From: Bacillota bacterium
GTDB taxonomy: Bacteria > Bacillota > Clostridia > TANB77 > CAG-465
Direction of reading: 5' to 3'
Assembly (NCBI GenBank): GCA_023460235.1
Contig: JAEWRE010000016.1
Coordinates: forward strand, 62,001 to 126,000
DNA length: 64,000 nt
Positions 34,266-43,515 of the stretch are shown piece after piece. A program made the translations under genes and the position numbers. Within the stretch, counting starts at the first letter, position 1. Each line of letters starts with the position of its first letter. Under the pieces are notes generated by a model. It searched no databases and was not told where the DNA came from. It was given only the letters and a program-made list of their open reading frames with translations.

Positions 34266-34694
34266 ATGAATGAAATTTTTTTAATTAGTGAAGAAAATGA
34301 ATTCTTCAAAGAGTGGATAAAAAAAGAATGGGCTAGTCATAATGATGTAGATTTATTTTATCAAATAAATTTAGATGAAGATATAGTATTTGATAAACAA
34401 GAATTCTATTATAAAATTATGAAAAATAATGAAATGCTTGGATTTGTTGGATTAAAGTTAAAAGATGATAAAATATTTGATTCACACATTTTATACATAT
34501 ATAGATTATATATAGATGAGAAATATAGAAATCTGGGCATTGGAACACAAGTAATGAATGCATTAATTGATATGGCTAAGAAAATGAACCGTGATATAGA
34601 ATTAGAATGCTTTGGAAATAATCCAGCAATTCATTTGTATGAAAGAATGGGATTTAAAGAAAATTATAAAAATATGATATTAAAAATAAATTAG
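34266..34694 (+). CDS. GNAT-family N-acetyltransferase
   Basis: The 142 aa GNAT protein has the acetyl-CoA loop RNLGIGTQVMNALI (Q/RxxGxG/A) and the C-terminal GFKENYKNMIL strand. An ATG at 34254 forms part of the AATGGAGG binding site, so the ATG at 34266 is the start. It follows the patatin gene by 39 bases. Substrate unknown. Confidence 0.88.
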   Translation: MNEIFLISEENEFFKEWIKKEWASHNDVDLFYQINLDEDIVFDKQEFYYKIMKNNEMLGFVGLKLKDDKIFDSHILYIYRLYIDEKYRNLGIGTQVMNALIDMAKKMNRDIELECFGNNPAIHLYERMGFKENYKNMILKIN

Positions 34695-34800
34695 AACTTT
34701 GATAGTTACAGTGAACTAGTTTTATAGAAATAACCCTCATAAAATTAAGAAATATTAATATAATTAAATATAAAAATAATTTAGTTATGGAGGGATTTCT

Positions 34801-35589
34801 TTGAAAAAATACTGTGTTTTAGGTAATGATAACAGAAGTTTAGAATTGAGAAAAATGTATATAGATGAAGGAATAAAAATGTATGATTATTATGATGCAG
34901 ACATAATTGTTGCTCCTATTCCTTTTTCAAGAGATGATATAAAAATAAATGGAGAGATACTTGAATGTAATGAGTTAATATCTAAAATCGTAAACACGGA
35001 TAAAAGACTTTATACAGGTGCAATATCAAATAATATGAAAGAAATACTTACCTCAAATAATATTAAATTTTGCGATTTGATGGATATGGAAGATGTTGCT
35101 ATTTTAAATGCCATACCAACTGCAGAAGGTGCTATTGCAGAAGCAATTAATATGACTGATTTTACTTTACATGGATCAAATGTTTTAATACTCGGTTTTG
35201 GTAAAATAGGCAAAGTGTTGGCAAAAATGTTAAGTGGTATAGGAGCAAAAGTTTTCTGTGAGGCTCGAAATGAAAAAGATCTTGCACTTATAGAGGCCTT
35301 TGGTTACATACCAGTTAATATTGAACATCTTGATATGTATTTATATGACATGAAAGTTATTTTTAATACTATTCCTAAATTAATACTAGATGAAAAAAGA
35401 TTAAGAATACTAAATAAAAAATGTGCAATTATAGACTTAGCTTCAAGTCCTGGTGGTATTGATTTTGCAATTGCAAAAGAGATGAAAATAAATTATACTT
35501 GGGCTTTGGCACTTCCTAGTAAAGTAGCCCCGAACACTGCTGCGAAATATTTAAAAGATACTATTGATAATATTGAAAAAAATATATAA
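34801..35589 (+). CDS. dpaA: Dipicolinate synthase subunit A
   Basis: DpaA (SpoVFA) with DpaB makes dipicolinic acid in the mother cell for spore heat resistance. The 262 aa protein has NAIPTAEGAIAEAI, TLHGSNVLILGFGKIGKVLA (NAD(P)-binding), VIFNTIP, IDLASSPGGIDF and the near-terminal LPSKVAPNTAA, all family hallmarks; it is slightly shorter than Bacillus SpoVFA. TTG start with GGAGGG upstream. No dpaB gene follows: a terminator comes at once and the next gene is unrelated. DpaB may be elsewhere, or an Isf/EtfA-type route may be used. Confidence 0.93.
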   Translation: MKKYCVLGNDNRSLELRKMYIDEGIKMYDYYDADIIVAPIPFSRDDIKINGEILECNELISKIVNTDKRLYTGAISNNMKEILTSNNIKFCDLMDMEDVAILNAIPTAEGAIAEAINMTDFTLHGSNVLILGFGKIGKVLAKMLSGIGAKVFCEARNEKDLALIEAFGYIPVNIEHLDMYLYDMKVIFNTIPKLILDEKRLRILNKKCAIIDLASSPGGIDFAIAKEMKINYTWALALPSKVAPNTAAKYLKDTIDNIEKNI

Positions 35590-35596
35590 TAAATTG

Positions 35597-35629
35597 AGGT
35601 GGATATATAAATTTATATTCATCTTTTTT
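35597..35629 (+). terminator. Terminator after dpaA
   Basis: An 11-bp stem with two G-U pairs (35597-35607 with 35614-35624), a 6-base loop and six T at 35624-35629. Confidence 0.8.
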
Positions 35630-35764
35630 GTTTTTGAATAGCAAATTACATTTGGCGAAAAATATTAAAAAAGGAATTCCTATAAATTTGTATTTAATAG
35701 TTGAAAATAAATTAAGTTTAATATAAAATAAAAAAATGTCCCAAAAAACAAGAGAGGTAAAAAT

Positions 35765-37480
35765 ATGAAAAGAGGAATATCGTTAATTGTACTTATAATA
35801 ACTATAATAGTAATAATAATACTTGCAGGAGCAGTGGTATTAAATTTAACACAAAATAATCCAATTGAAAGTGCTAGAAAAGCTCAATTTTATTCATCAG
35901 TTGACTCATTTAAAAATGAATTAGGACTGTATATAATGTCAAAATCAGCAGCTTCATCTGGAAATTATGATTATACAAGTCTTTATGCAGATAGCACAAA
36001 AGTAATAGAAAATAATATTGAAGATACTACTAAAAATATATCTAGTTTGATATCATCAATGAAAGATCCAAAATATATTGATAAATTTATCATTGAAAAT
36101 GGAGTTTTAACTTACATTGGTGATAATGAAAATGAAATTAACTGGGCTAAGGAATTAGATATAAAAGTTGCTGGTGTTAGTATTGATGTGGCAGTTAATA
36201 AAAATATTGCAGCAAGAACACTAACTGTAGATATAAAAATTCAAAATGCTTCAAAAACAGCTCTTGCTGATCCTACTACAATTGAAGGATTTAATGTATA
36301 TATATCAGAAGACAGTACTTTTAAAGATACGGAAGCAGTTGAACTAGAAGGTAATACTTCAACTGCTAGTTATACTAAAACAGATATTAATATATTAAAT
36401 GACTATTATGTAAAAACAGATGTAATAATTGATTCTCAAGTTCATAAAAGTGATACTGTAATTTCTGAAAAATTAGATTTTGAAAATGATGGAATAATAT
36501 CGCTAATTAGAGATAGTGATTTAGAAGATGGAATATATCCAATTAGTGTAAATGGGGAAACATATAATATTGAAGTATATAACTTTAATGATAATGTTGA
36601 TTATATGCAAACACCAACACTTGGTGATACAACCTCTGATTCAACAATGTTAGTTTTGAAATATAATAAAAATTTAACAATTGGATCAGGTGTAGTAATA
36701 TCTCCACAAGTTAGAAAGAAAGGTATGTATGTTTGCGTTAAAGGTACGTTAACAAATAATGGGCAAATTACAATGACAGCCAGAGGTGCTGTTGCTGCTG
36801 GACAAAATGTATATTTATGGAAAAACTTAGATAATACTTATGAATATATACCAGCTGTTGGAGGAGCAGGTGCAGCCAGAGTGTCAAGAGCATCTGATGG
36901 AGAAACCCCTGGAATTAAAGGTACAAATGGAACTAATAGACAAACAGGCGGTGGTGGTTCAGGATCAGCTTGTAGATGGGCTACAGCTACATCATATTCT
37001 GGCGCAGGAGCAGCAGGAACATCATATTCAGGAGGAGCTGGTGGTGGAGGTTGCTCAGCAAGAAATTCAGGCAGTTGGTATGCTACTGCTGGTGCTATAA
37101 ATGGCGGCGCTGGTGGTGCTGGACTTACAAAAAGAGATAATTCAACTACTTATGCTGCTGGTGGTGGTGCAGGGAATACTGGAGGTTTAGGAAGCTTAAA
37201 CAATAGTGCAACAGCAAGTTTAAAAGGAACAGATGGAACCGGTGGATTATTATTAATTTATGCAGATAAACTTACAAATAATGGTACTATAACATCAAAT
37301 GGATCACTAGGTGGTGGAACTGGTACTCATGCTGAAGGTGGAAGTTCAGGAGCTGGTTCAATAAATATATTTGTAAAAAATAATGATAAACAAGGAACAA
37401 TAACTGCGAATAGTCCCGCAAATCTGCAAGGTGGCGCTGGTGGTGATGGTTCAATTAACGTTACAAAAGTTAATTATTAA
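35765..37480 (+). CDS. Pilin-like N-terminus fused to a large glycine-rich surface protein
   Basis: The 571 aa protein starts KRGISLIVLIITIIVIIILAG: a short basic tail, then Gly-Ile-Ser and a long hydrophobic helix, like a type IV prepilin or pseudopilin but without Glu5. Residues 1-260 form a pilin-like body (ARKAQFYSSVDSFKNELG), 160-250 a possible Ig-like domain, 260-360 beta-rich, and about 365-560 is Gly/Ala/Ser/Thr-rich with GGAGGG-type stretches like glycine-rich adhesins and phage fibre tips. Export is likely via a prepilin pathway (inference); no peptidase or pilus motor is in the window. A promoter TTGAAA(35701)-N17-TAAAAT lies upstream. It is monocistronic. Confidence 0.78.
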   Translation: MKRGISLIVLIITIIVIIILAGAVVLNLTQNNPIESARKAQFYSSVDSFKNELGLYIMSKSAASSGNYDYTSLYADSTKVIENNIEDTTKNISSLISSMKDPKYIDKFIIENGVLTYIGDNENEINWAKELDIKVAGVSIDVAVNKNIAARTLTVDIKIQNASKTALADPTTIEGFNVYISEDSTFKDTEAVELEGNTSTASYTKTDINILNDYYVKTDVIIDSQVHKSDTVISEKLDFENDGIISLIRDSDLEDGIYPISVNGETYNIEVYNFNDNVDYMQTPTLGDTTSDSTMLVLKYNKNLTIGSGVVISPQVRKKGMYVCVKGTLTNNGQITMTARGAVAAGQNVYLWKNLDNTYEYIPAVGGAGAARVSRASDGETPGIKGTNGTNRQTGGGGSGSACRWATATSYSGAGAAGTSYSGGAGGGGCSARNSGSWYATAGAINGGAGGAGLTKRDNSTTYAAGGGAGNTGGLGSLNNSATASLKGTDGTGGLLLIYADKLTNNGTITSNGSLGGGTGTHAEGGSSGAGSINIFVKNNDKQGTITANSPANLQGGAGGDGSINVTKVNY

Positions 37481-37492
37481 TAGAAATAAATA

Positions 37493-37521
37493 TTGAAAAT
37501 CATTATATTAAGTGATATAAT
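37493..37521 (+). promoter_or_regulatory. Promoter of folD
   Basis: TTGAAA at 37493-37498, 17 bases, TATAAT at 37516-37521. Short arms AGTGA and TCACT flank the -10 box and might be an operator. Confidence 0.72.
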
Positions 37522-37546
37522 TCACTAATGTGAAGGTGGTCGTTAA

Positions 37547-38401
37547 ATGGAAAATAATAAAATAATAGATGTTAAATCTATAGTAGAAAATAAAAAAGAA
37601 TTATTGAAAAAGGAAATTTTAGAGTTAAAAAACAAAAATATATTTCCAAAGCTTGCAGTAATTCTTGCAAATGATGAGGAAGCTTCAAAAATATATATAG
37701 GGAAAAAAAGAAAAATGTGTGAAGAACTTGGAATTGAAGAAGTAGAATATATTTTAGATGAAAATATTACCACTGATGAGATGCTAGAAATAATTAACAA
37801 ATTAAATAATGATAATACAATTCACGGAATACTAGTACAACTTCCTATATTTAAACATTTAGATCAAGATAAAATATTAAATAGTATTTTGCCTACAAAA
37901 GATGTAGATGGTTTTCATCCTGTAAATCTTGGTAAATTGCTTTCAAATCAAGAGGACGCAATAGTTGCATGTACACCAAAAGGCATAATGATGATACTTG
38001 ATTCTTTAAATATAGACTATTCTGGAAAAGAAGCTGTCGTAGTAGGTAGAAGTGTGATAGTTGGCAAACCAATTTCGCAACTTTTATTAAATAGAGGAGC
38101 TACTGTTACAACATGTCATTCTAAAACTAAAGACTTAAGTTTTCATACTAAAAGAGCTGATATTCTTATTGTTGCTACAGGTGTTCCACATCTTATAACT
38201 GAGAATATGGTAACTGAAGAGTCTATTGTAATTGATGTTGGAATAAATAGAATAGATGGTAAAATATGTGGGGATGTTGATACTGAAAACGTAAGTAAAA
38301 AAGTTAAGTATATAACTCCTGTTCCTGGTGGAGTTGGTATAACTACAGTTATATCTCTAATGGACAATCTAATTAATATAGCAAAAAGAAAAATAATTTA
38401 A
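37547..38401 (+). CDS. folD: Bifunctional methylenetetrahydrofolate dehydrogenase/cyclohydrolase
   Basis: Cytoplasmic one-carbon enzyme that interconverts 5,10-methylene- and 10-formyl-tetrahydrofolate. The catalytic Tyr50 and Lys54 lie in YIGKKRK; KDVDGFHPVNLG and PVPGGVGITT are family signatures, and VVGRSVIVGKP is the NADP loop. The length of 284 aa is standard. GAAGGTGG lies before the ATG; the gene stands alone. Confidence 0.97.
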   Translation: MENNKIIDVKSIVENKKELLKKEILELKNKNIFPKLAVILANDEEASKIYIGKKRKMCEELGIEEVEYILDENITTDEMLEIINKLNNDNTIHGILVQLPIFKHLDQDKILNSILPTKDVDGFHPVNLGKLLSNQEDAIVACTPKGIMMILDSLNIDYSGKEAVVVGRSVIVGKPISQLLLNRGATVTTCHSKTKDLSFHTKRADILIVATGVPHLITENMVTEESIVIDVGINRIDGKICGDVDTENVSKKVKYITPVPGGVGITTVISLMDNLINIAKRKII

Positions 38402-38461
38402 TGATATATTCTGATTTTTTATTTTGAGACCTTAACTTTTAATATAAATCTTTGATTATAT

Positions 38462-38489
38462 TTGAAAAAAATAAAAATTATGATATAAT
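38462..38489 (+). promoter_or_regulatory. Promoter of the lipid-sugar transfer pair
   Basis: TTGAAA at 38462-38467, 16 bases, TATAAT at 38484-38489 with an extended TGA, leaving a leader of about 115 bases. Confidence 0.65.
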
Positions 38490-38610
38490 GTCTTCGAATA
38501 CATAGATACTAATTAATATAAAATTACTATTCATGTATAGATTTTGAGTATATATTATGAAAACTTGTAATATATATTATTTTTTAATATGGGAAGAGGT
38601 AAAAGTTATT

Positions 38611-40020
38611 ATGGAAAAATTAAATAGTTACTTAAGAAAGTTTAAAAAAATGATTTTTAGTCCATATGCTATAATATTCTTATTTGCAGTAATCATCGCA
38701 TGCATAAATTCAAGAATTACTCTCATTTCTGGAGATGATGAATTGTTTGCTAGTGCTTTAAGTAATAAAAATATATTTTCTTTTTTATCTGAGAGATATT
38801 TAACTTGGAGTGGAAGGCTAGTAGTTGAGTTTTTACTTGTAAATATAATTGCACAAAAAATAATATTTTGGAAAATTTTAAATACTTTTTTTGTAACAAT
38901 GTTATTAGTTTCAAGTATTTTATATATTAATGATAAAAGTAAACTATCTAGATTAGAAAAAATAAATTTGTATTCGTTTGGTATGTTTTTATTTTTTATA
39001 TTAAATACGTATGTACTTTCATCATCAGTTTTTTGGATAACAGGTTCTTTTAATTATTTATGGACCACCGTTGCAATGTTATTTACAATGGTACCTTTTA
39101 AAAGACTTATATTTGAAGAAAAGGCTTCTAAATTTATGTATATTGCTAGTATATTGACATCAATATTAGCATGCTATTTTGAACAAACTGCAGTTGTATT
39201 ACTAACATATTCTACACTTTGTATAATATATGTATTATTTAAAAAAATAAAACTAAATAAAATTATTATATTACCATATTTAAGTATTATAATAAATTCA
39301 GTAATTTTATTTCTTTCACCAGGAAATAAAATAAGATTTTTTGCAGAGGTTGAACATTGGTACCCTGGATTTGACCAATTATCAATATTTACAAAACTTT
39401 ATAGAGGCTTAGCTTGGACATTAAATCATATTGTAAATGAAAATCAATTTTTAATGTTCATACTTGTAATTTTGCTATCATACATGTTATATAAAAATAG
39501 AAGTAAAATATTTACTATTTCTTTAATACCTGTTGTTTATTTTGGATTTAGAATTATTTCCTTTGAACATACAGTAAACAAAATTTTTGCTAAAGAGATA
39601 AACATACAGCAAATTCTGGATAAATATATATACAATATTCTAGGTCAGAATATTCAATCTTTTGTTAAATATATTCCAATTTTAATTATATGTGTAATAG
39701 TTTTTATAATATTTTTGGAAATTATATTTTTTTTGAAGGACAAGCTTAAAAGTTTGAATATTGTAATATTATATGTGGCGAGTATATTGACACCTTTAAC
39801 ACTTTCTTTTTCACCAACGATCTATGCTTCTGGACATAGAATATTCTTTACTGGAGATATAATATTATATTTAATAATATTATTTATATATAAAGAAACC
39901 TTAAAGTTAAAGAAATCTGATAATATGTTAATTAATATTATTACTATATTATTTTTATCCATTTCTTTAATTGTTGGTTTAAATTATTTAATTATTCTTT
40001 CTGGTAAAGTGTATTATTAA
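38611..40020 (+). CDS. Polytopic membrane glycosyltransferase-like protein (DUF6056 type)
   Basis: The 469 aa protein has about eleven membrane segments. An early loop contains SGDDELFAS and then RYLTWSGRLVVE, where the acidic pair and the W-(N/S)-GR motif match DUF6056/GT-C-type proteins that use polyprenyl-phosphate sugars outside the membrane. AGAGG lies 11 bases before the ATG at 38611; an earlier ATG at 38557 has no site. The GtrB-like gene follows 12 bases later, forming the usual pair: GtrB loads a sugar on undecaprenyl phosphate and this protein transfers it to a surface polymer. A GtrA flippase is not adjacent. Confidence 0.82.
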   Translation: MEKLNSYLRKFKKMIFSPYAIIFLFAVIIACINSRITLISGDDELFASALSNKNIFSFLSERYLTWSGRLVVEFLLVNIIAQKIIFWKILNTFFVTMLLVSSILYINDKSKLSRLEKINLYSFGMFLFFILNTYVLSSSVFWITGSFNYLWTTVAMLFTMVPFKRLIFEEKASKFMYIASILTSILACYFEQTAVVLLTYSTLCIIYVLFKKIKLNKIIILPYLSIIINSVILFLSPGNKIRFFAEVEHWYPGFDQLSIFTKLYRGLAWTLNHIVNENQFLMFILVILLSYMLYKNRSKIFTISLIPVVYFGFRIISFEHTVNKIFAKEINIQQILDKYIYNILGQNIQSFVKYIPILIICVIVFIIFLEIIFFLKDKLKSLNIVILYVASILTPLTLSFSPTIYASGHRIFFTGDIILYLIILFIYKETLKLKKSDNMLINIITILFLSISLIVGLNYLIILSGKVYY

Positions 40021-40032
40021 AAGGAGGTACTT

Positions 40033-40983
40033 ATGAATAAAATATCAGTAATTGTTCCATGCTATAATGAAGAAGAATCTTTGCCATTTTTTTATAAAGA
40101 GATTTGTTTGGTCTCAGAAAAAATGCCAAATGCAACATTTGAATTTATATTTATAAATGATGGCTCAAGAGATAAAACGTTAAAAATACTCAGAGAATTA
40201 AGTGAAATCGATGATAGAGTAAGGTATATATCGTTTTCTAGAAATTTTGGAAAAGAATCTGCAATATTAGCCGGATTAAAAGAAAGTAATGGGGACTATG
40301 TTACCCTTTTAGATGCAGATTTACAAGATCCGCCTAGCCTTATTATTGAAATGTATGATACTATGAAAATTGATGATAATGAATATGACTGCATAGCAAC
40401 ACGTAGGACAACTAGAACTGGTGAACCACCAATAAGATCATTTTTTGCAAAACTATTTTATAAAATAATTAATAAAATATCAAACACTAATATTGTTGAT
40501 GGTGCAAGAGATTTTAGATTTATGACTAGACAAATGACAGATGCAATACTATCAATGTGTGAATACAATCGATTTTCAAAAGGAATATTTAGTTGGGTCG
40601 GATTTAATACTAAATGGTTAGAATATGAAAATACAGAACGTGTAGCTGGAAAAACTACTTGGTCATTTTGGAAATTATTTTTATATTCTTTAGATGGAAT
40701 AATAGCTTTTTCAACTGCACCTTTAGTGTTAGCAGCAATTGTTGGCGCTATATTCTGTATAATATCAATAATATTAATAATCTTAATTATAGTTAAAACT
40801 TTAATAATTGGTGATAATGTTGGTGGATGGCCTTCACTTGCATGTATTATATTATTTGTAGGTGGAATACAGCTTCTTTGTACTGGTATAATTGGTGCAT
40901 ATCTTTCAAAAACTTATTTAGAAGTAAAAAAAAGACCAATATACATAGTAAAAGAAACTGAAAAAAGTAAAATAAATAATTAA
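40033..40983 (+). CDS. GtrB/CsbB-like undecaprenyl-phosphate glycosyltransferase (GT2)
   Basis: The 316 aa GT2 enzyme has an N-terminal catalytic domain with VPCYNEEESLP, the DxD-containing LLDADLQDPP, then two C-terminal membrane helices (about 230-300), exactly the GtrB/YfdH/CsbB layout. It makes polyprenyl-phosphate-glucose or a similar lipid-sugar on the cytoplasmic face. AAGGAGG lies before the ATG. It follows the DUF6056-like gene and is closed by a long terminator hairpin. Confidence 0.92.
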   Translation: MNKISVIVPCYNEEESLPFFYKEICLVSEKMPNATFEFIFINDGSRDKTLKILRELSEIDDRVRYISFSRNFGKESAILAGLKESNGDYVTLLDADLQDPPSLIIEMYDTMKIDDNEYDCIATRRTTRTGEPPIRSFFAKLFYKIINKISNTNIVDGARDFRFMTRQMTDAILSMCEYNRFSKGIFSWVGFNTKWLEYENTERVAGKTTWSFWKLFLYSLDGIIAFSTAPLVLAAIVGAIFCIISIILIILIIVKTLIIGDNVGGWPSLACIILFVGGIQLLCTGIIGAYLSKTYLEVKKRPIYIVKETEKSKINN

Positions 40984-41044
40984 ATTGATTATGCATAAAT
41001 GAAGAAACAAAAATTTAAATTTAATAATAAAATTAAAAATATTG

Positions 41045-41087
41045 ATAAGCAAAGTGAAAAATTGATTTTTACTTTGCTTATATTTTT
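41045..41087 (+). terminator. Strong terminator after the gtrB-like gene
   Basis: A 16-bp stem with one G-U pair (41045-41060 with 41066-41081), a 5-base loop and five T at 41083-41087. Confidence 0.88.
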
Positions 41088-41197
41088 ATATAATATAAAG
41101 GCTAAGTTACTATTATTTATGATATTTGAATATACATAAAATAGGTTTCATACTTATGTCAACATGCTTAAAATAAGCTATTTTTTAATATAAATGC

Positions 41198-41226
41198 TTT
41201 AAAATTTAAATACCTTATGATATAAT
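41198..41226 (+). promoter_or_regulatory. Probable promoter of the hexose phosphomutase-rml operon
   Basis: TATAAT at 41221-41226 preceded by ATGA, with a weak TTTAAA 17 bases upstream (41198-41203), 20 bases before the start codon. Confidence 0.5.
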
Positions 41227-41245
41227 TTCCTTGGGTGATTAATAT

Positions 41246-42628
41246 ATGAATAATTATAAAATTGTTAAAGATATAAATCCTAATATCTATAGAGGATATG
41301 ATATACGTGCAATATATGGACAAGACTTAAATGAAGATATAGTATATACTATTGGTCTTTCATATGGGACATATATCAAAAAGAAAGGATACACAAGATG
41401 CGTTGTAGGACATGATAATAGATTATCATCAGTTCCACTTTCTGAAGCATTGCTTACAGGTATTACTTCTACAGGAGTAGATGTTGAATTCTTAGGATTA
41501 GTTACTACACCAATGTACTACTTTGCACAATTAAATTTAAATGATGGTGTAAATATTATGCCTGGTATAATGATAACAGCAAGTCACAATCCAAAAGAAT
41601 ATAATGGACTTAAAATGTCTTTTGACGATTTTGGAAACGCATGTGGACAAATGATTCAAGATTTTAGAATTTTTACTGAAGCTTGTGAATTTGATGCAGG
41701 ACAAGGTACAATAAAAAATGTTGATATAAGACAAGGATATTTGGATTTAATAAAAGGTTCAATTAAAATTGGTAATAGAAAAATAAAAGCAGTTATAGAT
41801 GCAGGTAATGGAACTTCTTCTATAATAATTGAAGATATATTTAAAATGATGGGAATAGAATATGTTCCAATTTTCTGTGATTCAGATCCTGATTTTCCAA
41901 ATCATCATCCAGATCCAAGTGAAGAAGAAAATAATAGATTTTTAAAACAAGCTGTTATTGAAAACAAAGCAGACCTTGGAATTGGTATAGATGGTGATGG
42001 AGATAGAGTTGGTATCATAGATGAAAAAGGAAATATGATATATATCGATTTCTATGCAATAATAATATGGCGTGATATAATGAATAAAATATCAAATAAA
42101 AGTGCTTTATTTGATGTTAAATGTTCAAAATCGCTAAAGGATGAAGTTATAAAACTTGGTGGGACTCCAGTATGTTATAGAACTGGTAACTCATATATGA
42201 AGGCTAAAATGAGAGAAGGAGATTTTGCTTTTGGAAGTGAACTTTCAGGACATGTTTTCTTTAGAGATAAATGGCCAAATATTGATGATGGTATTTATGC
42301 TGGATTAAGATTAATTGAAATATTATCTAATACAGATAAAACAGTAAGCGAATTACTTGAAGGAATAAATAAATATTATTCAACACCAGAGATTAAAATA
42401 GTATCTACTGATGATGAAAAGTTTCAAGTTATTGAAAAAGTAAAAGAATACTGTATAGAAAAGGGATACCAAGTAAATGATATTGATGGAGTTAGAGCAG
42501 AATTTAATAATGGTTGGGCTCTTGTTAGAGCTTCAAATACTGGTCCAAATATCACAGCTAGATTTGAAGGTATTACTTTAGAAGATATGGAAAAAATAAA
42601 AGATGAATTTATGGGACTTTTAAAATAA
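41246..42628 (+). CDS. Phosphomannomutase/phosphoglucomutase
   Basis: The 460 aa alpha-D-phosphohexomutase has the phosphoserine loop TASHNPKEYNG (Ser113), the metal loop DGDGDRVG (D249, D251, D253), the sugar-binding GSELSGHVFF and the phosphate-binding RASNTGPN. This is the ManB/AlgC-type fold that interconverts hexose 6- and 1-phosphates. At the head of the rml operon it most likely supplies glucose-1-phosphate for RmlA (inference); GDP-mannose supply is the alternative. GGGTGAT lies before the ATG. Confidence 0.93.
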   Translation: MNNYKIVKDINPNIYRGYDIRAIYGQDLNEDIVYTIGLSYGTYIKKKGYTRCVVGHDNRLSSVPLSEALLTGITSTGVDVEFLGLVTTPMYYFAQLNLNDGVNIMPGIMITASHNPKEYNGLKMSFDDFGNACGQMIQDFRIFTEACEFDAGQGTIKNVDIRQGYLDLIKGSIKIGNRKIKAVIDAGNGTSSIIIEDIFKMMGIEYVPIFCDSDPDFPNHHPDPSEEENNRFLKQAVIENKADLGIGIDGDGDRVGIIDEKGNMIYIDFYAIIIWRDIMNKISNKSALFDVKCSKSLKDEVIKLGGTPVCYRTGNSYMKAKMREGDFAFGSELSGHVFFRDKWPNIDDGIYAGLRLIEILSNTDKTVSELLEGINKYYSTPEIKIVSTDDEKFQVIEKVKEYCIEKGYQVNDIDGVRAEFNNGWALVRASNTGPNITARFEGITLEDMEKIKDEFMGLLK

Positions 42629-42663
42629 TTAATTATAGTTATTATATATAAGGAGATGTAAAA

Positions 42664-43515
42664 ATGAAGAAAGTACTATTATTAGGTCAAGATGGAATGC
42701 TAGGTGGAGAACTTACAAAAAGACTTGAGAATAATCCAAATTATGAAGTTAGTTATACTACTATATCAACACTAGATATATGTAATAAAGATGCAGTTAT
42801 ACAAAAAGTAAAAGAGGAAAATCCATATTTTTTAATTAACTGTGCTGCATATACAAATGTTGATGGATGTGAAACTAATTTTGAACTTGCAAATGCTGTA
42901 AATGGGAAAGCTGTTGAAAATATAGCTGAAGCTGCTAACGTAGTAGGAGCAACTTTAATTCATATAAGTACAGATTATGTTTTTGATGGAGAACTTCCAA
43001 CTAATCAAATTTATAAAGAAGATATGCAAACAGGTCCAGTAAGTGCATATGGAAAAACTAAATTACTTGGTGAACAAAATGCTGCAAAAGCAGATAAATA
43101 TTATATTTTAAGAACTGCATGGTTATATGGTCAAGGTAAAAACTTTGTTAGAACTATGTTGAAACTTGCAAGTGAAAGAGATACTATTAGTGTTGTAGCA
43201 GACCAACATGGAAGTCCAACTTCAACTACTACTTTATGTGGAATCATAGAACAAATTCTTGAAAAAGAACCAGAATATGGTATATATCATTCAACAAATG
43301 AAGGATTTACAACATGGTATGAATTTGCTAAAACTATATTTGAAGTTAGTAATGTAAGTGTAAATGTTATTCCTGTATCTTCAGATGAATTTCCTACACC
43401 TACAAAGAGACCACATAATAGCATGCTATCAAAAGATAAACTACATGGTATAGGTATTTTTCCTAAAGACTATGTAGAAGCATTAAAAGATTATTTAAAG
43501 GAGGAAATTAAATAA
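42664..43515 (+). CDS. rfbD: dTDP-4-dehydrorhamnose reductase
   Basis: RmlD catalyses the last step to dTDP-L-rhamnose. The 283 aa SDR has a somewhat altered dinucleotide loop (LLGQDGMLGGEL), the HISTDYVFDG segment and the YxxxK pair Y129/K133 in AYGKTK. AAGGAG lies before the ATG. Its stop overlaps the rfbA start (TAATG), so translation is coupled. Confidence 0.96.
   Translation: MKKVLLLGQDGMLGGELTKRLENNPNYEVSYTTISTLDICNKDAVIQKVKEENPYFLINCAAYTNVDGCETNFELANAVNGKAVENIAEAANVVGATLIHISTDYVFDGELPTNQIYKEDMQTGPVSAYGKTKLLGEQNAAKADKYYILRTAWLYGQGKNFVRTMLKLASERDTISVVADQHGSPTSTTTLCGIIEQILEKEPEYGIYHSTNEGFTTWYEFAKTIFEVSNVSVNVIPVSSDEFPTPTKRPHNSMLSKDKLHGIGIFPKDYVEALKDYLKEEIK

Noticed and set aside
34700..34800. 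Mother-cell sigma promoter (CATA-N3-T) before dpaA
   Set aside because: CATAAAATT at 34738-34746 is close to the -10 consensus, but no -35 at a proper distance was found.
36840..37100. 86-codon frame inside the glycine-rich protein
   Set aside because: A +1 shadow of GGT/GGA/GCA repeats; Gln/Glu/His-rich, with no ribosome binding site.
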